From: Ancylostoma caninum
Taxonomy: Eukaryota; Nematoda; Chromadorea; Rhabditida; Ancylostomatidae
Direction of reading: 5' to 3'
Assembly: GCA_037903475.1 (NCBI GenBank)
Contig: JBAJFG010000446.1
Coordinates: forward strand, 1,054,001 to 1,118,000
Length of the DNA: 64,000 nt
The notes under the pieces: model-generated
Databases searched by the model: none
Told to the model about the DNA's origin: nothing
Seen by the model: only the letters and a program-made list of their open reading frames with translations
Shown: positions 1-11,428 of the stretch, in pieces
Layout of the letters: every line of letters begins with the position of its first letter
Position numbering within the stretch: position 1 is the first letter of the stretch
Made by a program: the position numbers and the translations under genes

Positions 1-288
1 CTCATTCGGCCTATTCAACGGCGAAAATCAGACGTGGGAGACGAACTCACCAAGCGTCCCACCAAGAAGCGGAGATGTTATCCGCGCCGCAATGCGATAT
101 TGTCACCAGCGGATGAGTGAGCGTCACTCAGCATGAGCATTGTCATCGAAGGCTCATGCTGAGTGACGCTCACTCATCCGCTGGTGACAATATCGCATTG
201 CGGCGCGGATAACTTCTCCACCTCTTGGTGGGACGCTTGGTGAGTTCGTCTCCCACGTCTGATTTTCGCCGTTGAATGGGCCGAATGA
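1..288. repeat. Large near-perfect palindrome
   Basis: The first ~137 bases are repeated as a reverse complement at about 151-288, around a spacer of about 13 bases. The arms differ by only a few bases (for example near 70-75 and 213-218). The left arm runs off the window start, so the structure may be longer. The right arm continues into non-palindromic sequence at about 289. Origin unknown; it could be two copies of one element joined head to head. Confidence 0.85.
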
Positions 289-339
289 GTTGAATGCACA
301 GTTCAGAGGAGGCGCTTGATGGTATCGAACACGAATTCA

Positions 340-400
340 TAAAAATTGACCCACTTTCAGGCCTTGAAAACGGCGTGTTGCCGAAACGTTGGCAAATAAA
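340..400 (+). other. Possible remnant of a Penelope-like element terminal region
   Basis: A short GGC-loop-GCC stem is followed by GAAACGTTGGCAAATAAA. This resembles the stem II plus GAAAC part of hammerhead motifs known from PLE ends, and the related block at 35578-35602. The CUGANGA part is not conserved here, so this is at best a decayed copy. Confidence 0.2.
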
Positions 401-573
401 AGTGTCTGTAACAACCTGTGTGGCGAAACAAATCAAGAAATATTGTCTACAAAATGCCCAGGTTTTACGATAGCAGAGCATGGAATATATTAATACGTAT
501 AGATAATCTTAATACGTATAGATGGTGTCTGTTCATCACCAGCACTAATCTTATTTGAGGACAAAGAAAATAT

Positions 574-635
574 GCGAGCGAAGCGAGCACGAAATGAAGC
601 CTGAGAGTCCGGCGTAAGCCGGACGATCAGGCTGG
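574..635 (+). mobile_element. Helitron 3' terminus, hairpin type B
   Basis: GCGAGCGAAGCGAGC (574-588) is followed by a two-tier hairpin: outer stem AGCCTGA (598-604) with TCAGGCT, inner stem GTCCGGC with GCCGGAC, loop GTAA. It ends in CTGG at 632-635, followed by T. This matches the Helitron 3' end rule: a hairpin of about 18 nt, a few bases from a CTRR terminus, inserted before T. The 5' part of this copy was not identified. Confidence 0.75.
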
Positions 636-671
636 TGTGCTATAAAAAGAAGATTCACAAGTTGTTTGCTT

Positions 672-1147
672 CCTTAAAGGCAGCAGGAGCTGAAATTCTC
701 GACTCTGAGCTGAGCTGTGGGTGGTGAAGTACAGACTCAGCACATCATAAATGTGAAACGAACACAGACAATGATGGCTTACCTGCAGAGGAAATGGAAC
801 ATTCGTCGCGAACACACCTAGCCGTGTTCGTGCGCGGACGAGTTTTCCCCGGCGCGAAAGCCATTGCGGCGCGTGGTTTTGGCCGAGTCCCGCCATGAAA
901 CCCTATGAATTGAATGCATTTCGTTTTTCCTTTGCGCCAAACCACGCACCACAATGGCTTTTGCGCCGGGGAAAACTCGTCCGCGCGCGAACACGGCCAG
1001 GCGTGTCCGCGACGAATGTTCCATTTTCTCTGCAGGTAAGCCACCATTGTCTGTGTTCGTTTCACATTTATGATGTGCTGAGTCTGTACTTCATCACCCA
1101 CAGCTCAGCTCGGAGTCGAGGATTTGTGCTCCTGCTGCCTTTAAAGG
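672..1147. repeat. Foldback (long inverted repeat) element
   Basis: About 672-890 is the imperfect reverse complement of about 935-1147. The ends read CCTTAAAGGCAGCAGGAGC and GCTCCTGCTGCCTTTAAAGG. The arms are roughly 210 bp with a central spacer of about 45 bp. Short open frames inside are mirrored on both strands and are not credible genes. Confidence 0.75.
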
Positions 1148-1264
1148 TAGCGTCCCACCTCATGAAGGGTATCGAGATATCAACGCCATCGGGTCCTACT
1201 CGACGTGTTGATTCCAATAATGTGCTTGTGACTCACAGCCTCTGCAACAGCTATTTAATCAGCT

Positions 1265-1895
1265 TTTGAGAAACTAGTTTCAGATCGCATCAAAAACTAG
1301 TTTTTCGAAAGCTGATGAAATACTATTCTTCGCCACTTCCTTGCTAAATAGTTGCAAATGAAAAGCTAGTAAGTTACTCGTTCTGACCACTTCCTAAATA
1401 GTTGCAAAATGAAAACCTAGTAAGGTAATTGTTCTACAAAATCAATCCGTTAGAACAGGAACGTTCTGTGGATTACATTCATTCAAGATACAACATTTTT
1501 CAAGGATCTCCAAACTGTGAGGCGCAACACAATTACAAATCTAAGATCAACTCGTGCTATACCAACAAAATGCAATGATTCTGATTCTCGTAGGTTAGTG
1601 TGATTGGTGGAGCTTCGTTCATATCAATTCATTACGTTCCGCAGTAGTACATCCAGCCAAGGTCCGAAATTGTCTAAACAGGCTGCAAATTTGGAAGAAA
1701 ACGTTTCTACATCAAATGCCCGAAGAGGGGATCTGAAACCTGTCTAGCACGAACGCAGCTCAAACAGCGCAATGCGTCGAATAAAGACCCTAGCAGCATC
1801 TTCTTCCATTTGCTGCCATCCTGCCCTCGATTGCTGCACAAGCATTTCCCGTTGCAGCAGTAATTGGGGGGAGGGGGATAGCAGCAACTAGGAGG
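1265..1895. other. Non-coding, AT-rich dispersed repeat at left
   Basis: No gene seen. 1265-1440 contains repeats of the type AAATAGTTGCAAAATGAAAA and CTAGTAA that recur at about 4870-5080, so both are pieces of one dispersed repeat. 1440-1895 shows nothing recognisable. Confidence 0.4.
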
Positions 1896-2167
1896 CAGTG
1901 GCGGACGCAGAGAGTGGGCGGGAGGGGGTGGGAAAAAGAGGGGTCTCCTCCGTTCTGGGGACCCAGGCGGAAGACAAAATTAATAAAAAGCTTTATTATA
2001 ATAATAAGTGATTAATAAAAAGTCATATTAAAAATAGTAATAAAAACAAACAAGTAAAAATAAACCGATACAAGATATTTATATGTATTGTAAAGTAATT
2101 TCAAAAATTTGCCGACCCATTCTCGGGGGGAGGCGCCCACCGCCCCCTCCCCCTGCGTCCGCCACTG
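1896..2167. mobile_element. hAT-type MITE
   Basis: The terminal inverted repeats CAGTGGCGGACGCAG (left) and CTGCGTCCGCCACTG (right) bound 272 bp of AT-rich non-coding DNA. CAGTGGCG-type ends are typical of hAT transposons. Flanks are CTAGGAGG (1888-1895) and CTAGGGGG (2168-2175), an 8-bp target duplication with one mismatch, the length expected for hAT. A related copy lies at 43338-43585. Confidence 0.85.
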
Positions 2168-2569
2168 CTAGGGGGAGATATCGCGACCGGTTCTACGTAC
2201 TTGACGCATTACGCTATTAGGGCTGCATTCGTGCGGCACAGTTATCAGAGGAGTTCTAATTTAACGTAGAGCCTATCGATTCAAATAGTTTTTCTTCAGA
2301 AAAGTTGCGTTCAATGCTATGGAATGAATACTGAGAAAATAAATTAAGCTTGTCGAGAGTAAATAAAAGGAGAGTAAATATTCTTCATTAACCGATCTAT
2401 GGTCAGTCATAATCGATTTGCAATCCATCCTTAAAAAGTCGAACAGAACAATACTGTCGGTAACCTGGAACGCGTGAATGCATGGGTGTAAGTAAATTCT
2501 ATAAACTTAATCTAGGACGCTATATTCTCAAGAGTTCTATAGCTTTTCTGGAATTTTTTTTTGTTAATA

Positions 2570-3751
2570 TCAGTTTGTTGCGAAAATAATTGCCGTTTTG
2601 CGGTATGTTCAACTAAACTTTTCTCTTCTGTCCAATTTGCGCAAGTTCAGCCCAGTTTCAATGATCTTCTTGTAGGGCTTTTCTCCCTCTCTCTCAAATG
2701 CTACTTCCTAAAAACTTGGCTAGCCCCTTCCTAAGAATTTCTATGAAGTCGGGAACAAATCATGAGCCGACTCGATTTTCGGCCTAATATGGTTGGTGAA
2801 TTCAAACTCCATCACTCTTCGTTGGAAGTATTCGGTGATCTTGTGTTTGTTTTGACTAGGAATCGCCTTCCCAATGGACAGTGAGCTAGAAGTTCACGAA
2901 GTTCCTTTTTTACGACTTCAAAATCAAATGTAACCATGGTCGTAGTTGGGGGATGTCGCTAAACGATCGACGCTTTCTATACTACAGTTTCAATGCATCT
3001 TACTTCAAGCAATAATAGGGTGCCAAAGATGCGTATGTGAACACCACACGATCTGACTGAAGACCAACTCCTTATCTGGCATGACATCTTTTCTAACTTA
3101 ATTTTTTCGTCTCAAAACGAGACCATGTAATTACTGTGCCTGAAGCTCGGTTGAATGGATCGAGACGAGTTCCCACTTCTAATTTTTCCCGAACCAGATC
3201 TTCTCTCAAGGGAAGTTGTGTCAGGAGTTTGGTGGAGCTGTAAGGATATGATTGACTGCACCCTTCTGCAACCTAGTCAAACGTTGATCGCAGAGTCCTG
3301 GTATTGTAATTTGAAGTTGAGCAAATCTGCTATAGATGTGGTCGGCAGTGGTGAACAAAAGCTGGTTTTCCCCTGCTTCAGGGTGGCGTGAAGCCACGCA
3401 TTCCAAAACTCACACGGTAAGAACTGATGCAGTAACGCATCGAAGTTCTCATTCTATACCCTTATTCCTCAGATCATTCCCCCCACTGTACATCATTTTT
3501 CCGAGCTCCAGATACATTCCTGCGACAGCGGCAGATTACTGGTCTGGAGCATGCTGAAATCGCCTTCTAAAAGTTTACGAATTTTCGTGATCTCAGTTTT
3601 TGTTGTAGAGGTGTGGATTCTTCGCTGGATTGTCGCGGACGATCTACCGAATTGAAGGTTGCTAAACTGATAAAAAAAGCGGTGTATGAGCCGAGTTACA
3701 ACACTTTGAACTGAAGGGCCCATTTCGGCAATTAATTTCGCAACAACCTAA
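2570..3751. mobile_element. Mariner-like element, decayed
   Basis: The ends are inverted copies of a TTGTTGCGAAA(A/T)TAATTGCC-type repeat, which also bounds 17169-18385 and 44261-44487 and starts 12711. The left end follows TA; the right flank is degenerate. At about 1.2 kb it matches mariner size. On the minus strand near 3260-3330 a short stretch (QRLTRLQKG) recalls the QQLDRLK region of mariner transposases, but frameshifts leave no usable gene. The mariner assignment rests mainly on ends, length and TA flank. Confidence 0.6.
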
Positions 3752-3865
3752 CATATGCAGGTTCACTAGAAACTGATTGAGTGGAGTGAATCAGAAAAAT
3801 AGAATACCTGCTTTATGAAACTCTGAAAAATCGAGAAGGGTCGAAACTTACACTCACTGTGAATA

Positions 3866-4774
3866 CAGGGTGCGTCAGAATTATTGACGCACCTAAAATG
3901 AGACGGTAGAAAAGACAAGATGCGAAAACATTCTAAACAGGTATAATAATAAAGCATAATAAAGCCCATGTCTTGGCGATATGAATAAATGCACTCTTGT
4001 TCACAGCAAGCTCCTTTCTTGCTGAAGCAGTCACAGAGACGACGAGGGATCGCACAGCCTCTGAGCCGCAACTAACTCAGGTCGACTTTGTCCCAGATCT
4101 TGAACACATAAGCATTTGAGAGCTTGATGTTTCTGTGGATTATAGCGCAGCTCTTGCTCTCTAAGATATCCATATGGGGTCATCCGTAGACTGGAACTCG
4201 GTTCACAAGGAAGCCTATTCTTCGCCAAATTGAAGTGCCTCAAGTCGATTTTTGAAACTGGGCCCGTACCACTTTTGTCTTATGCATAATAGCCCAGCCC
4301 TGCCAAAGTACGTATGAATTCATCTTGTGATGAGAACTAAGATAAGCAAGAAAATGTGCCCTTAGAACATCGCTTGAATGAGAAACAAGAAAACGAAAAA
4401 ATATTCCATAGTAAAACATAGATGCCTTTCTTCGGCGGGAACACGACAAGACTTGCAACAAGGACATGCTTTCAGGTGATTCTTGGAGAAGATTACCTGC
4501 CCTACTTCCTTTAAAAGTATCGTTTTCCTAAAGCTTACCCTGTTCATAATATGAAAGAATAATGGACGAACTTCAGTTGCGGCGCATCGGCGATTTTTCC
4601 TACTGACATCTTCGTGGCTGCTTTTACAAGGAGAGAGAGCTCTTCGAACAGGAGTGGATTTTCTGTATTCGCTAAGATATGACCTTTATTTTGGATATGC
4701 ATTTATAGTGATTTTCGGAATGTTGGCCTTTTTACAGCATAACTTCAGTGCGTCAATATTTATGACGCACCCTG
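3866..4774. mobile_element. TA-flanked MITE whose ends are themselves hairpins
   Basis: The left end is CAGGGTGCGTCA...TTGACGCAC and the right end GTGCGTCAA...TGACGCACCCTG, each able to fold on itself as well as pair with the other. TA lies directly outside both ends (3864-3865 and 4775-4776). No recognisable protein is encoded in the 909 bp. TA duplication suggests a Tc1/mariner-type or similar transposase acting in trans. Confidence 0.75.
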
Positions 4775-5428
4775 TAAAAGTGATGCTACTGCCGCTCTCC
4801 GTTATATGGGACCGCTACAATACCTTATCACATACAAAGGATTCTTTCATTTCTGCGTGATAACTCGAGAGCACCAGCGCAAAGTTAGTAAAATAGTTGG
4901 TTTTGGAGAAAGCTGGTAAGACAGTTGCTTTGACTTCCTAGTAAAATAATTGCAAAATGAAAAGCTACAACTATTTTTTTCCAGGCTGGTGATGACGTCA
5001 TACTAGTTCGCTAGTTGTTTTTAGCGAAAGCTTGCAAACTACTTTATTCGAGCTTGTTTGCAAGTTGTTTTTGAAAAATCCCTGTTTTCAACTTGCTCCA
5101 GGGGTTCTGAAAATGCGAAAAAAAAGGTTAAAAATCTTTATTTCGGAGGTTAACTTCAATATGAACTTCTAAGCAGTGGCTATTATCAACTGATCAAGTA
5201 TGCCGTGTCGGAAAAACCATGCCGCACCCTCAGCAAGCTCTTGGTGCGGAATGAACCCTCTCGTCCACTGGCAGACAATTTCGGAATTCTCGGCCAAAGA
5301 AACCCGTAACTTATGAGGGTTTTCGACGTTTTCACGAAACGTAAGGTACGTCTTTGTGCTCAGCCTCTCGCATATGTTCGACCGACACGGAAATCTCGAA
5401 CGCCGTCAATGAGCTGAGACACTGCCTT
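4775..5428. other. Non-coding stretch
   Basis: No gene or RNA recognised. About 4870-5080 shares the AAATAGTTGCAAAATGAAAA-type repeat with 1265-1440. The remainder shows nothing I can interpret. Confidence 0.4.
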
Positions 5429-5572
5429 TAAGCTACATTTATAGTGGATCGGAGATTGATCCAGTCGGATAACAAAAGATTAGTATTGATCATCGCTGTC
5501 CAAGGATCGATACGTATCATTCATTAACCGGCCGGATCGGACTCCGATGCACTATGCAATAAATGTAGCTTA
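5429..5572. mobile_element. Small MITE-like inverted repeat
   Basis: AAGCTACATTTATAGTGG...CGGAG at 5430-5453 is matched by an inverted copy, CTCCG...AATAAATGTAGCTT, at about 5542-5571. The 144-bp unit has no coding capacity. Confidence 0.5.
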
Positions 5573-5587
5573 TGAGTGTAGCTTCAC

Positions 5588-6244
5588 TCTGATGTTTGTG
5601 GCGATATATTTGGCAAGAGAATGTGTTTGGCAATATATTTTACGAGAGAATGAGTGAAGAGCCTATTGGCAATATAAAAAGCAAGACAATTCTACGGGTG
5701 TTCTGATGAGGCGTTCATTTCATTCTCTGATGTTCATTGGCGATACATTTGGCGAGGTTTGTTTGGCAACCTCACAGACGAGCTTGCCAACTACCTAGGC
5801 AGGCGAAGCCCTCCAAATGCATTGCCAAACAAAGAGTCCCGTAAAATGTATTGCCAAACAAAACTCGTCAAATGTATCCCCACACGCACCTTATCAATTG
5901 TATAGTCAAACAAGAAGGTTATCGACCGCGCAAAAATTCCGATACCATCAGGAACAGTGCCGTGATACCAATCTCCAGAGTCCCCTGCCTTATCAGCTGA
6001 GCTATCCGGGTCCACACCATCGATTGCTAAGCCTTCAACTACCAATGAAACCAACCGTCTTATCAAAACACCCTAAAATGTATCGCCACGCAAACCTTGC
6101 TCTGTATCATCAAGCAAACCTCGTCAAATTTATCAACAACAGATTCTCTTGCCTTTTGTGTTGCCGTATAGGCTCTTCACTCACTCTCCCGTGAGATGTA
6201 ATGCTAAGCGCATTCTTTTCCGAAATGTATTGCCGCGAAACATC
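5588..6244. repeat. Foldback repeat built from AAATGTATCGCCAAACA-type motifs
   Basis: This shares its order of motifs with 60868-61482. The left side holds two copies of the terminal motif CTCTGATGTT...GGCGATA(C/T)ATTTGGC, at 5588 and 5731; the first is an inverted copy of sequence found near the right end of the other repeat. About 5985-6015 on the minus strand reads like a tRNA 5' half (GGATAGCTCAGCTGATAAGG, a Pol III A-box-like D-arm), but no complete tRNA can be folded. Confidence 0.65.
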
Positions 6245-6589
6245 ATAGTAACTTCTCAGCTCCACTTCTATTTTCCTGGTAAGGAAACTCGTCCACTCCA
6301 CTCCAACAACTTGGGCCTTCAAAATAGTTTTTGACACTTTTTTTCGGATCTCAAGCACATTATTGGGATCCAATCTGTAACACAGAGGACCATCGATGGT
6401 GTGCGGTTTCCAGAAGTTCGGATTTAAGATGAGACACCATCGAGAGGCTACGGTACTAGACAGACCAACTACCTTGTTCACATCAATGCTTTTTCCAAAA
6501 ACAGCGTATCAGTTCCAAAACCTGTGCTATCCATTAAACCAAAACTAACTGAGCTTCAAGTTGATCTCATCAGCATCCACACCACGGCT

Positions 6590-7838
6590 TCGGAGACTCA
6601 CGTCTCCAATATGACAGCAAAAGAGAAGCGTGATTTGCGAAACTACAACTGAAAAAAGAGCTAAGCTACACAGTTGGTGATAAATGTGGTGGTTCAGTTG
6701 TGATGCCGAAATCGATGGACAAGGAGCTTACGGAGCTGGCTCTATCGGATTCGACGGTGCAAGACGAAGCGGACATTCGACGTGCTTTCGAAGCAGTTGA
6801 GAACGACCGTTCGATCAATTCTTACCTCCAAAGTGGGAGCGAAAGGTGTAAAATGGTTGTTGATTAGCTCATTAGTTGTCCCATGTACTATTCCCTGAAT
6901 AAAACGCATGAGCTTGGTGACAACGTTGATCTCGAAGTGATCCCTTTGAGCAACATCAAAACAAGGTCAATAATCTCATGCTGCGAAAGACCATGTGATC
7001 GAAATAGCTGGCTGCTGGTAAGATTACTACCACCGTTGCTGAATATGTCGGTGCTCATATAGTGAATGAGGAGTTTATTTTAGCAGTAGAACGATGCGAA
7101 ATTCCTAGTTTAGCTAGTTACGCAAGTTCGATGCTGTCTCGCTGTACACGAATGTTGATAATGAGTTTGCTACTAGAGCGATACTTGATCAGAAGAACAC
7201 CATGCAGATGTAAATGTCATCGGTTTAACAAAGGGCGGGCTCGAACAACTTCTCATAACCACTTTGGCTTGCAATGTTTTTCAGTTCAACAACAAGTATT
7301 ACATGCAGGTAAGAGGGTTGGCCACGGGTTCACGCCTTTCTCCTTCGTTAGCCGTCATCTACCTGGATCGAATTGACAGGAAGTCACTCACCATTAAAAT
7401 TGCCCTCTACGAAAGATACATCGACGACGTCTTCGTTATCGGCTCAATTCCTAATCCCCTCCAAGAAATTTTGAATAACTTGAGTTCGCATGATCCAAAT
7501 ATCAAATTTAGCGTGGAAAAGCCTGACCTCAACGGCTTCCTTCCACTCTTGAACACGAAAGTGCGGATTCGAGATGGGTTGAAAGAGTTCGGTTGGTACA
7601 AGAAACCGTCTCGAAGAATGTTATAATCCACTCGTGGAACGCCTACCCTTCAAGCATTCTCTCGAGACATCGCACCCTTGTTCATACACGAGAACCCGCA
7701 CCAAAGTTCGCTGTCACGGTTCTCCACCGTTTTCTCGAGAATCCCTTGGAAAATAAAATGATGGAAGCGGCGGAGATAAGAAGACGAACACCGGAGATCA
7801 AAGATGAACAGCTCGAGGCATTGAGACTGATCTCGTAA
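6590..7838 (+). pseudogene. Penelope-like retroelement, reverse transcriptase and C-terminal remnants
   Basis: This is a decayed plus-strand PLE. Near 6650-6720 a frame reads KKELSYTVGDKCGGSVVMPK, matching the N-terminal RT motif of PLEs (D/K-GGS-VV). At 7264-7626 the RT core contains GLATGSRLSPSLAVIYLDRI and the catalytic YIDDVFVIG, then NIKFSVEKP and LPLLNTKV, the order known in PLE RTs. A frameshift near 7600 leads to 7593-7838, ending ENPLENKMMEAAEIRRR...LEALRLIS and a stop. No GIY-YIG core is visible in this copy. Multiple frameshifts and internal stops make it inactive. A CAT-rich tract follows at 7868-7884. Confidence 0.8.
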
Positions 7839-8045
7839 AGGATCATTGTTCCATCCAAAGTCGTCTCATCATCATCATCATTTATTACACAAGCAATGTC
7901 TCATTGTCAGTTGCTTCCCAACGGCTGCTTGGTGAGGTGTTCTTGAAGTCTCAACTCTATGCACATATCGAAATTTGAAAGCCGTTCATAGAAGTGATAT
8001 TAGATGAGGGAGGATGCTCTTCATAGAAAAAGAAAGGCTGAGAAG

Positions 8046-8690
8046 TGATTCAGTCGGGATCGTTGCGTTTCTCACCCGGACAGCCGGCTAATTAGAGGTG
8101 CGAGCCAAGGGTGGAGCGCTTTTGGCAAGAGGTGGTACCAAGCCAGCCGGATAGTATCAGTTGATCTCAAGGCAATCTCAATCACGCCGCACTGTCGCAC
8201 AACTACGCGGCGATTTCCCATTGAAAAAAAAAACAGCATCAGAAGCCTGATATTTAAACACGGCGCCAACTCCTTTTTACATTTTTAATTTTCGGCTTTC
8301 TGGAGCTAACAACACAGTGGATGGGTGAATTGTAAGGACAGGACTTCTGAAAGTTTTTTTGACGATTCTAGTGCAAAAAAGAAAAATGTCGATAAATAAC
8401 TAAATGAATAAATAAATTTTGACAGTCATCATGGAAAGATTGCTGCCAGGTCTTGGACGCTACTACGCCAAAATGTAGAATCGACTAATATTAGTGACGG
8501 AAAAAAGCAAATTCATCGCACCACTTTGATCGCATGGGGTCAAATTGGCAGGGTCTGAGACCAATCAGGCGAATCCGCCTGGTTTGATGCCAGCCCCTGC
8601 CAAAGGCGCTTCACACTTGGCTTGCACCTTCAACAAGCCGGCTGTCGGGGTGAGAAACGCCACTCAGCCGATTCAGTCAAATCTTAAAGA
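8046..8690. repeat. Foldback repeat
   Basis: About 8046-8165 (GATTCAGTCGGG...TTTCTCACCCGGACAGCCGGC) is the imperfect reverse complement of about 8555-8690 (GCCGGCTGTCGGGGTGAGAAA...). Arms are about 120 bp and roughly 80% alike, around 390 bp of AT-rich sequence. No coding capacity. It ends just left of the Helitron at 8808. Confidence 0.65.
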
Positions 8691-8807
8691 TACCGGCTGT
8701 CGAACTGATCACTTACAAAATCCAATGATGGTCATTACCGGCATTTGGTATCCAAAACGCAACCCAATATTTCCAACAGTGCTCCTCGAGTACGTGGTTA
8801 TTTTCTA

Positions 8808-10372
8808 CCAGTCTGGCCGTCCGGCTGACGCCGGACTTCCAGACTTTTCTTAATGCTCGCTTCGCTCGCATGGCTTCATCCCTTCTTCATTCAAATAAAG
8901 TCACAGCTATTCCACATTTTTGCTATAATGTGTCCCACACCCTTTCCATTGCTTTTTCTCATGCAAAAATGCATTTATCAAAGAGGATTAACCTTCTCGA
9001 AGCAATTTTATCATTTGCTCAACTGAAATAGCTTTTTGTAACTAAATATAACCGGTTCAACCTGGATTGACTGCAGAAAATGGTCTATCATTCTTTGCTT
9101 GTTATAACTGGTCAAGTGATAAGAGTCAGTTAGAACATATAAAAGTGGAGGGTGCGGTGTGTTCATAAACAAATGAGAAGAGAAGAACGCAGGGGAGGAC
9201 GTAAGGAGGAAGGATTCACACGGATTGCATACTAATCCGCGCAGTGGTCTGACATCTAGTTTTTTTTACGATTGATGTTAGACGCCATCGAATCGATTTA
9301 ACAAATATGGACCTAACTCATGACATTTCCCTGAGTAGTGGACACCGGCGCACTCCTCCTGCATCGGTAGCTATATTTTCAGGCGCTCCTCCACTTTTGA
9401 GCGCAGGCGCAGCCCTATCACAGCAGTGGACCCGTCACTCCCCACTTTGGGCGCCGGTGCACCCTTATCACAGCATTGGACCCGTCTCTCCCCACTTTGG
9501 GCGGCGGCGCACCCTTATCACAGTGGTGGACCCATCTCTCCCACATTGGGCGCCGGCGCACCTTTATCAGAGTGGTGGACCCATCTCCCCCCACTTTGGG
9601 CGCCGGCGCACCTTTATCAGAGTGGTGGACCCGTCTCCCCCCACTTTGGGCGCCGGCGCACCCTTATCACAGTGGTGGACCCGTCTCCCCCCACTTTGGG
9701 CGCCGACGCACCCTTATCACAGTGGTGGACCCGTCTCCCCCACATTGGGCGCCGGCGCACCTTTATCACGGTGATGGACCCGTCTCCCCCCACTTTGGGC
9801 GCCGGCGCACCCTTATCACAGTGGTGGACCCATCTCCCCCACATTGAGCGCCGGCGCACCCTTATCACAGTGGTGGACCCGTCTCCCCCACTTTGGGCGG
9901 CGGCGCACCCTTATCACAGTGGTGGACCCATCTCCCCCACATTGAGCGCCGGCGCACCTTTATCAGAGTGGTGGACCCGTCTCTCCCCACTTCGGGCGGC
10001 GGCGCACCCTTATCACAGTGGTGGACCCATCTCCCCCACATTGAGCGCCGGCGCACCTTTATCAGAGTGGTGGACCCGTCTCCCCCCACTTTGGGCGCCG
10101 GCGCACCTTTATCACAGTGGTGGACCCGTCTCCCCCCACTTTGGGCGCCGGTGCAGCCCTTCTCCTTGGACTCCATTGACGGACCCGTTGTACACCATCC
10201 GACCTTCTGTTGGATCTCATCCCTACCCCACTCCACCACACCACACCCTTTTATATGATCTCACAATCACGATCATTGTCCAATCGTAGAATTTCGTAAC
10301 GGTCTGACACACATTCATACTCACACACTGAAACACATGTGAACAGACTAAGCCCGTTATTATAAGTCATGA
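8808..10372 (-). mobile_element. Non-autonomous Helitron, hairpin type A
   Basis: Read on the minus strand it starts TCATGACTTATAATAACGGG (5' end at 10372, preceded by A). It runs through a CA-rich tract and a 50-bp minisatellite, and ends in the nested hairpin (outer AGTCTGG/CCAGACT, inner GTCCGGC/GCCGGAC) and CTGG at 8811-8808, followed by T. A|TC...CTRR|T without target duplication is the Helitron signature. The GCGAGC repeat is at 8855-8869. It encodes no protein. It is a close relative, in opposite orientation, of the element at 24644-29917: the 9000-9140 block recurs at 29580-29720. Confidence 0.85.
9429..10165. repeat. 50-bp minisatellite array (Helitron-borne)
   Basis: About 15 head-to-tail units with a 50-bp period. 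Each reads GGACCCGTCTCCCCCCACTT then TGGGCGCCGGCGCACC then CTTATCACAGTGGT. The central GCGCCGGCGC is a perfect palindrome. Because 50 is not a multiple of three and the unit lacks stops, long open frames arise in several frames on both strands. They should not be annotated as genes. Confidence 0.95.
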
Positions 10373-10538
10373 TAGTTGACTATCGCAGACCAACAAGATC
10401 ATTGTCCAATCGTAGAATTTCGTAACGGTCTGACACACATACTTACATACTTACATACCTACATACTTACATACTTACATACTTACATACATACAGACAC
10501 ACATGTAAACAGGCTAAGCCCGTTATTATATAGAATGA
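10373..10538 (-). mobile_element. Second, tandem Helitron 5' terminus
   Basis: 10390-10530 repeats the 5' region of the neighbouring Helitron (GATCATTGTCCAATCG...CCCGTTATTATA), separated from it by about 20 bp. Read on the minus strand it begins TCATTCTATATAATAACGGG at 10538, again after A. It contains an (ACTTACAT)n tract at about 10438-10500. It has no 3' hairpin of its own. Confidence 0.7.
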
Positions 10539-10907
10539 TTACGTGAAATGATTGATTTGTGAAATATCTAAGATACCTTGTAGGATACCTATCTCTATCT
10601 CTAATATCTAAGATCTAATATCTAAGATACCTCGTAGGTTCTAAGATACCTTGTAAGATGTGTTGCATTGCAGGCTTTGTCAGAGATGCTTAAGTTGCAT
10701 AGCACCCATTGAGACATTTTTGGGGGCAGATCCCGTTCCGAACGAGCAGGGAGGGGTGAGGGTCGGAACGAGCGGTTGGGTGTTTTCACCCGAGGAGTAG
10801 CCGCGTTCATGCCGCTGTAGGGCCGCTTGAAACGCGGTTTGCATCCATATTCGTCCGCGTTCAGGCCACCATGAGCTCGCCATCCGTCAGGCACTAGTGC
10901 TCCCAAT

Positions 10908-11082
10908 TGTAATGTTTAAGATTTTTAGGAGTTCTTTCTTATAACTATAACGATTCGTGTTCACGTTTTATTCTTAACGTATTTTACAAGTACATGCTAG
11001 TACAAGCGAGCACAGGCGAGTCAACTGAGATCGCCCTCTTCTCTGGGGGCGTGGCCTAAGCCAAGAAAGTGAGGGCGTTACA
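10908..11082 (-). repeat. 3' LTR
   Basis: 175 bp, starting TGTAACGCCC and ending in TTACA on the minus strand. It matches 15722-15902 over its length, including TATACTTG/TGTACTTG-type sequence and AGAGGGCGATCTCAG. The two LTRs differ by several substitutions and a small indel, so the insertion is not recent. Confidence 0.85.
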
Positions 11083-11428
11083 TGCCCCTCCAGGGAAGTT
11101 TGCGCCGTCGCAAACAGTTACAGTAACACAACACTGTTACAAAAATAACATGACGATACAACAACCATAATTGATATGCAACAACAATTAAATAACAGAA
11201 CTTACGATAATATAACATAGTGATCGAGTTACAAAATATTTCATAACGACTGAACAAAGTGACATTTCTACAAGCTTCAGTACTAGTAACTGGATTATAA
11301 GCAACTACAATGATATATGGGAACAATTACAAAATATATTGGGAACACTACTTCGGAGTGAGTGGTGCGCATGGTTTTCTCAAAGAACAGCAACAACAAA
11401 GAAGTTGGCCGAATGTTGAGAATTTCAA

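Noticed and set aside
9307..10289. Overlapping open frames on both strands
   Set aside because: Same minisatellite artefact in the shorter array.
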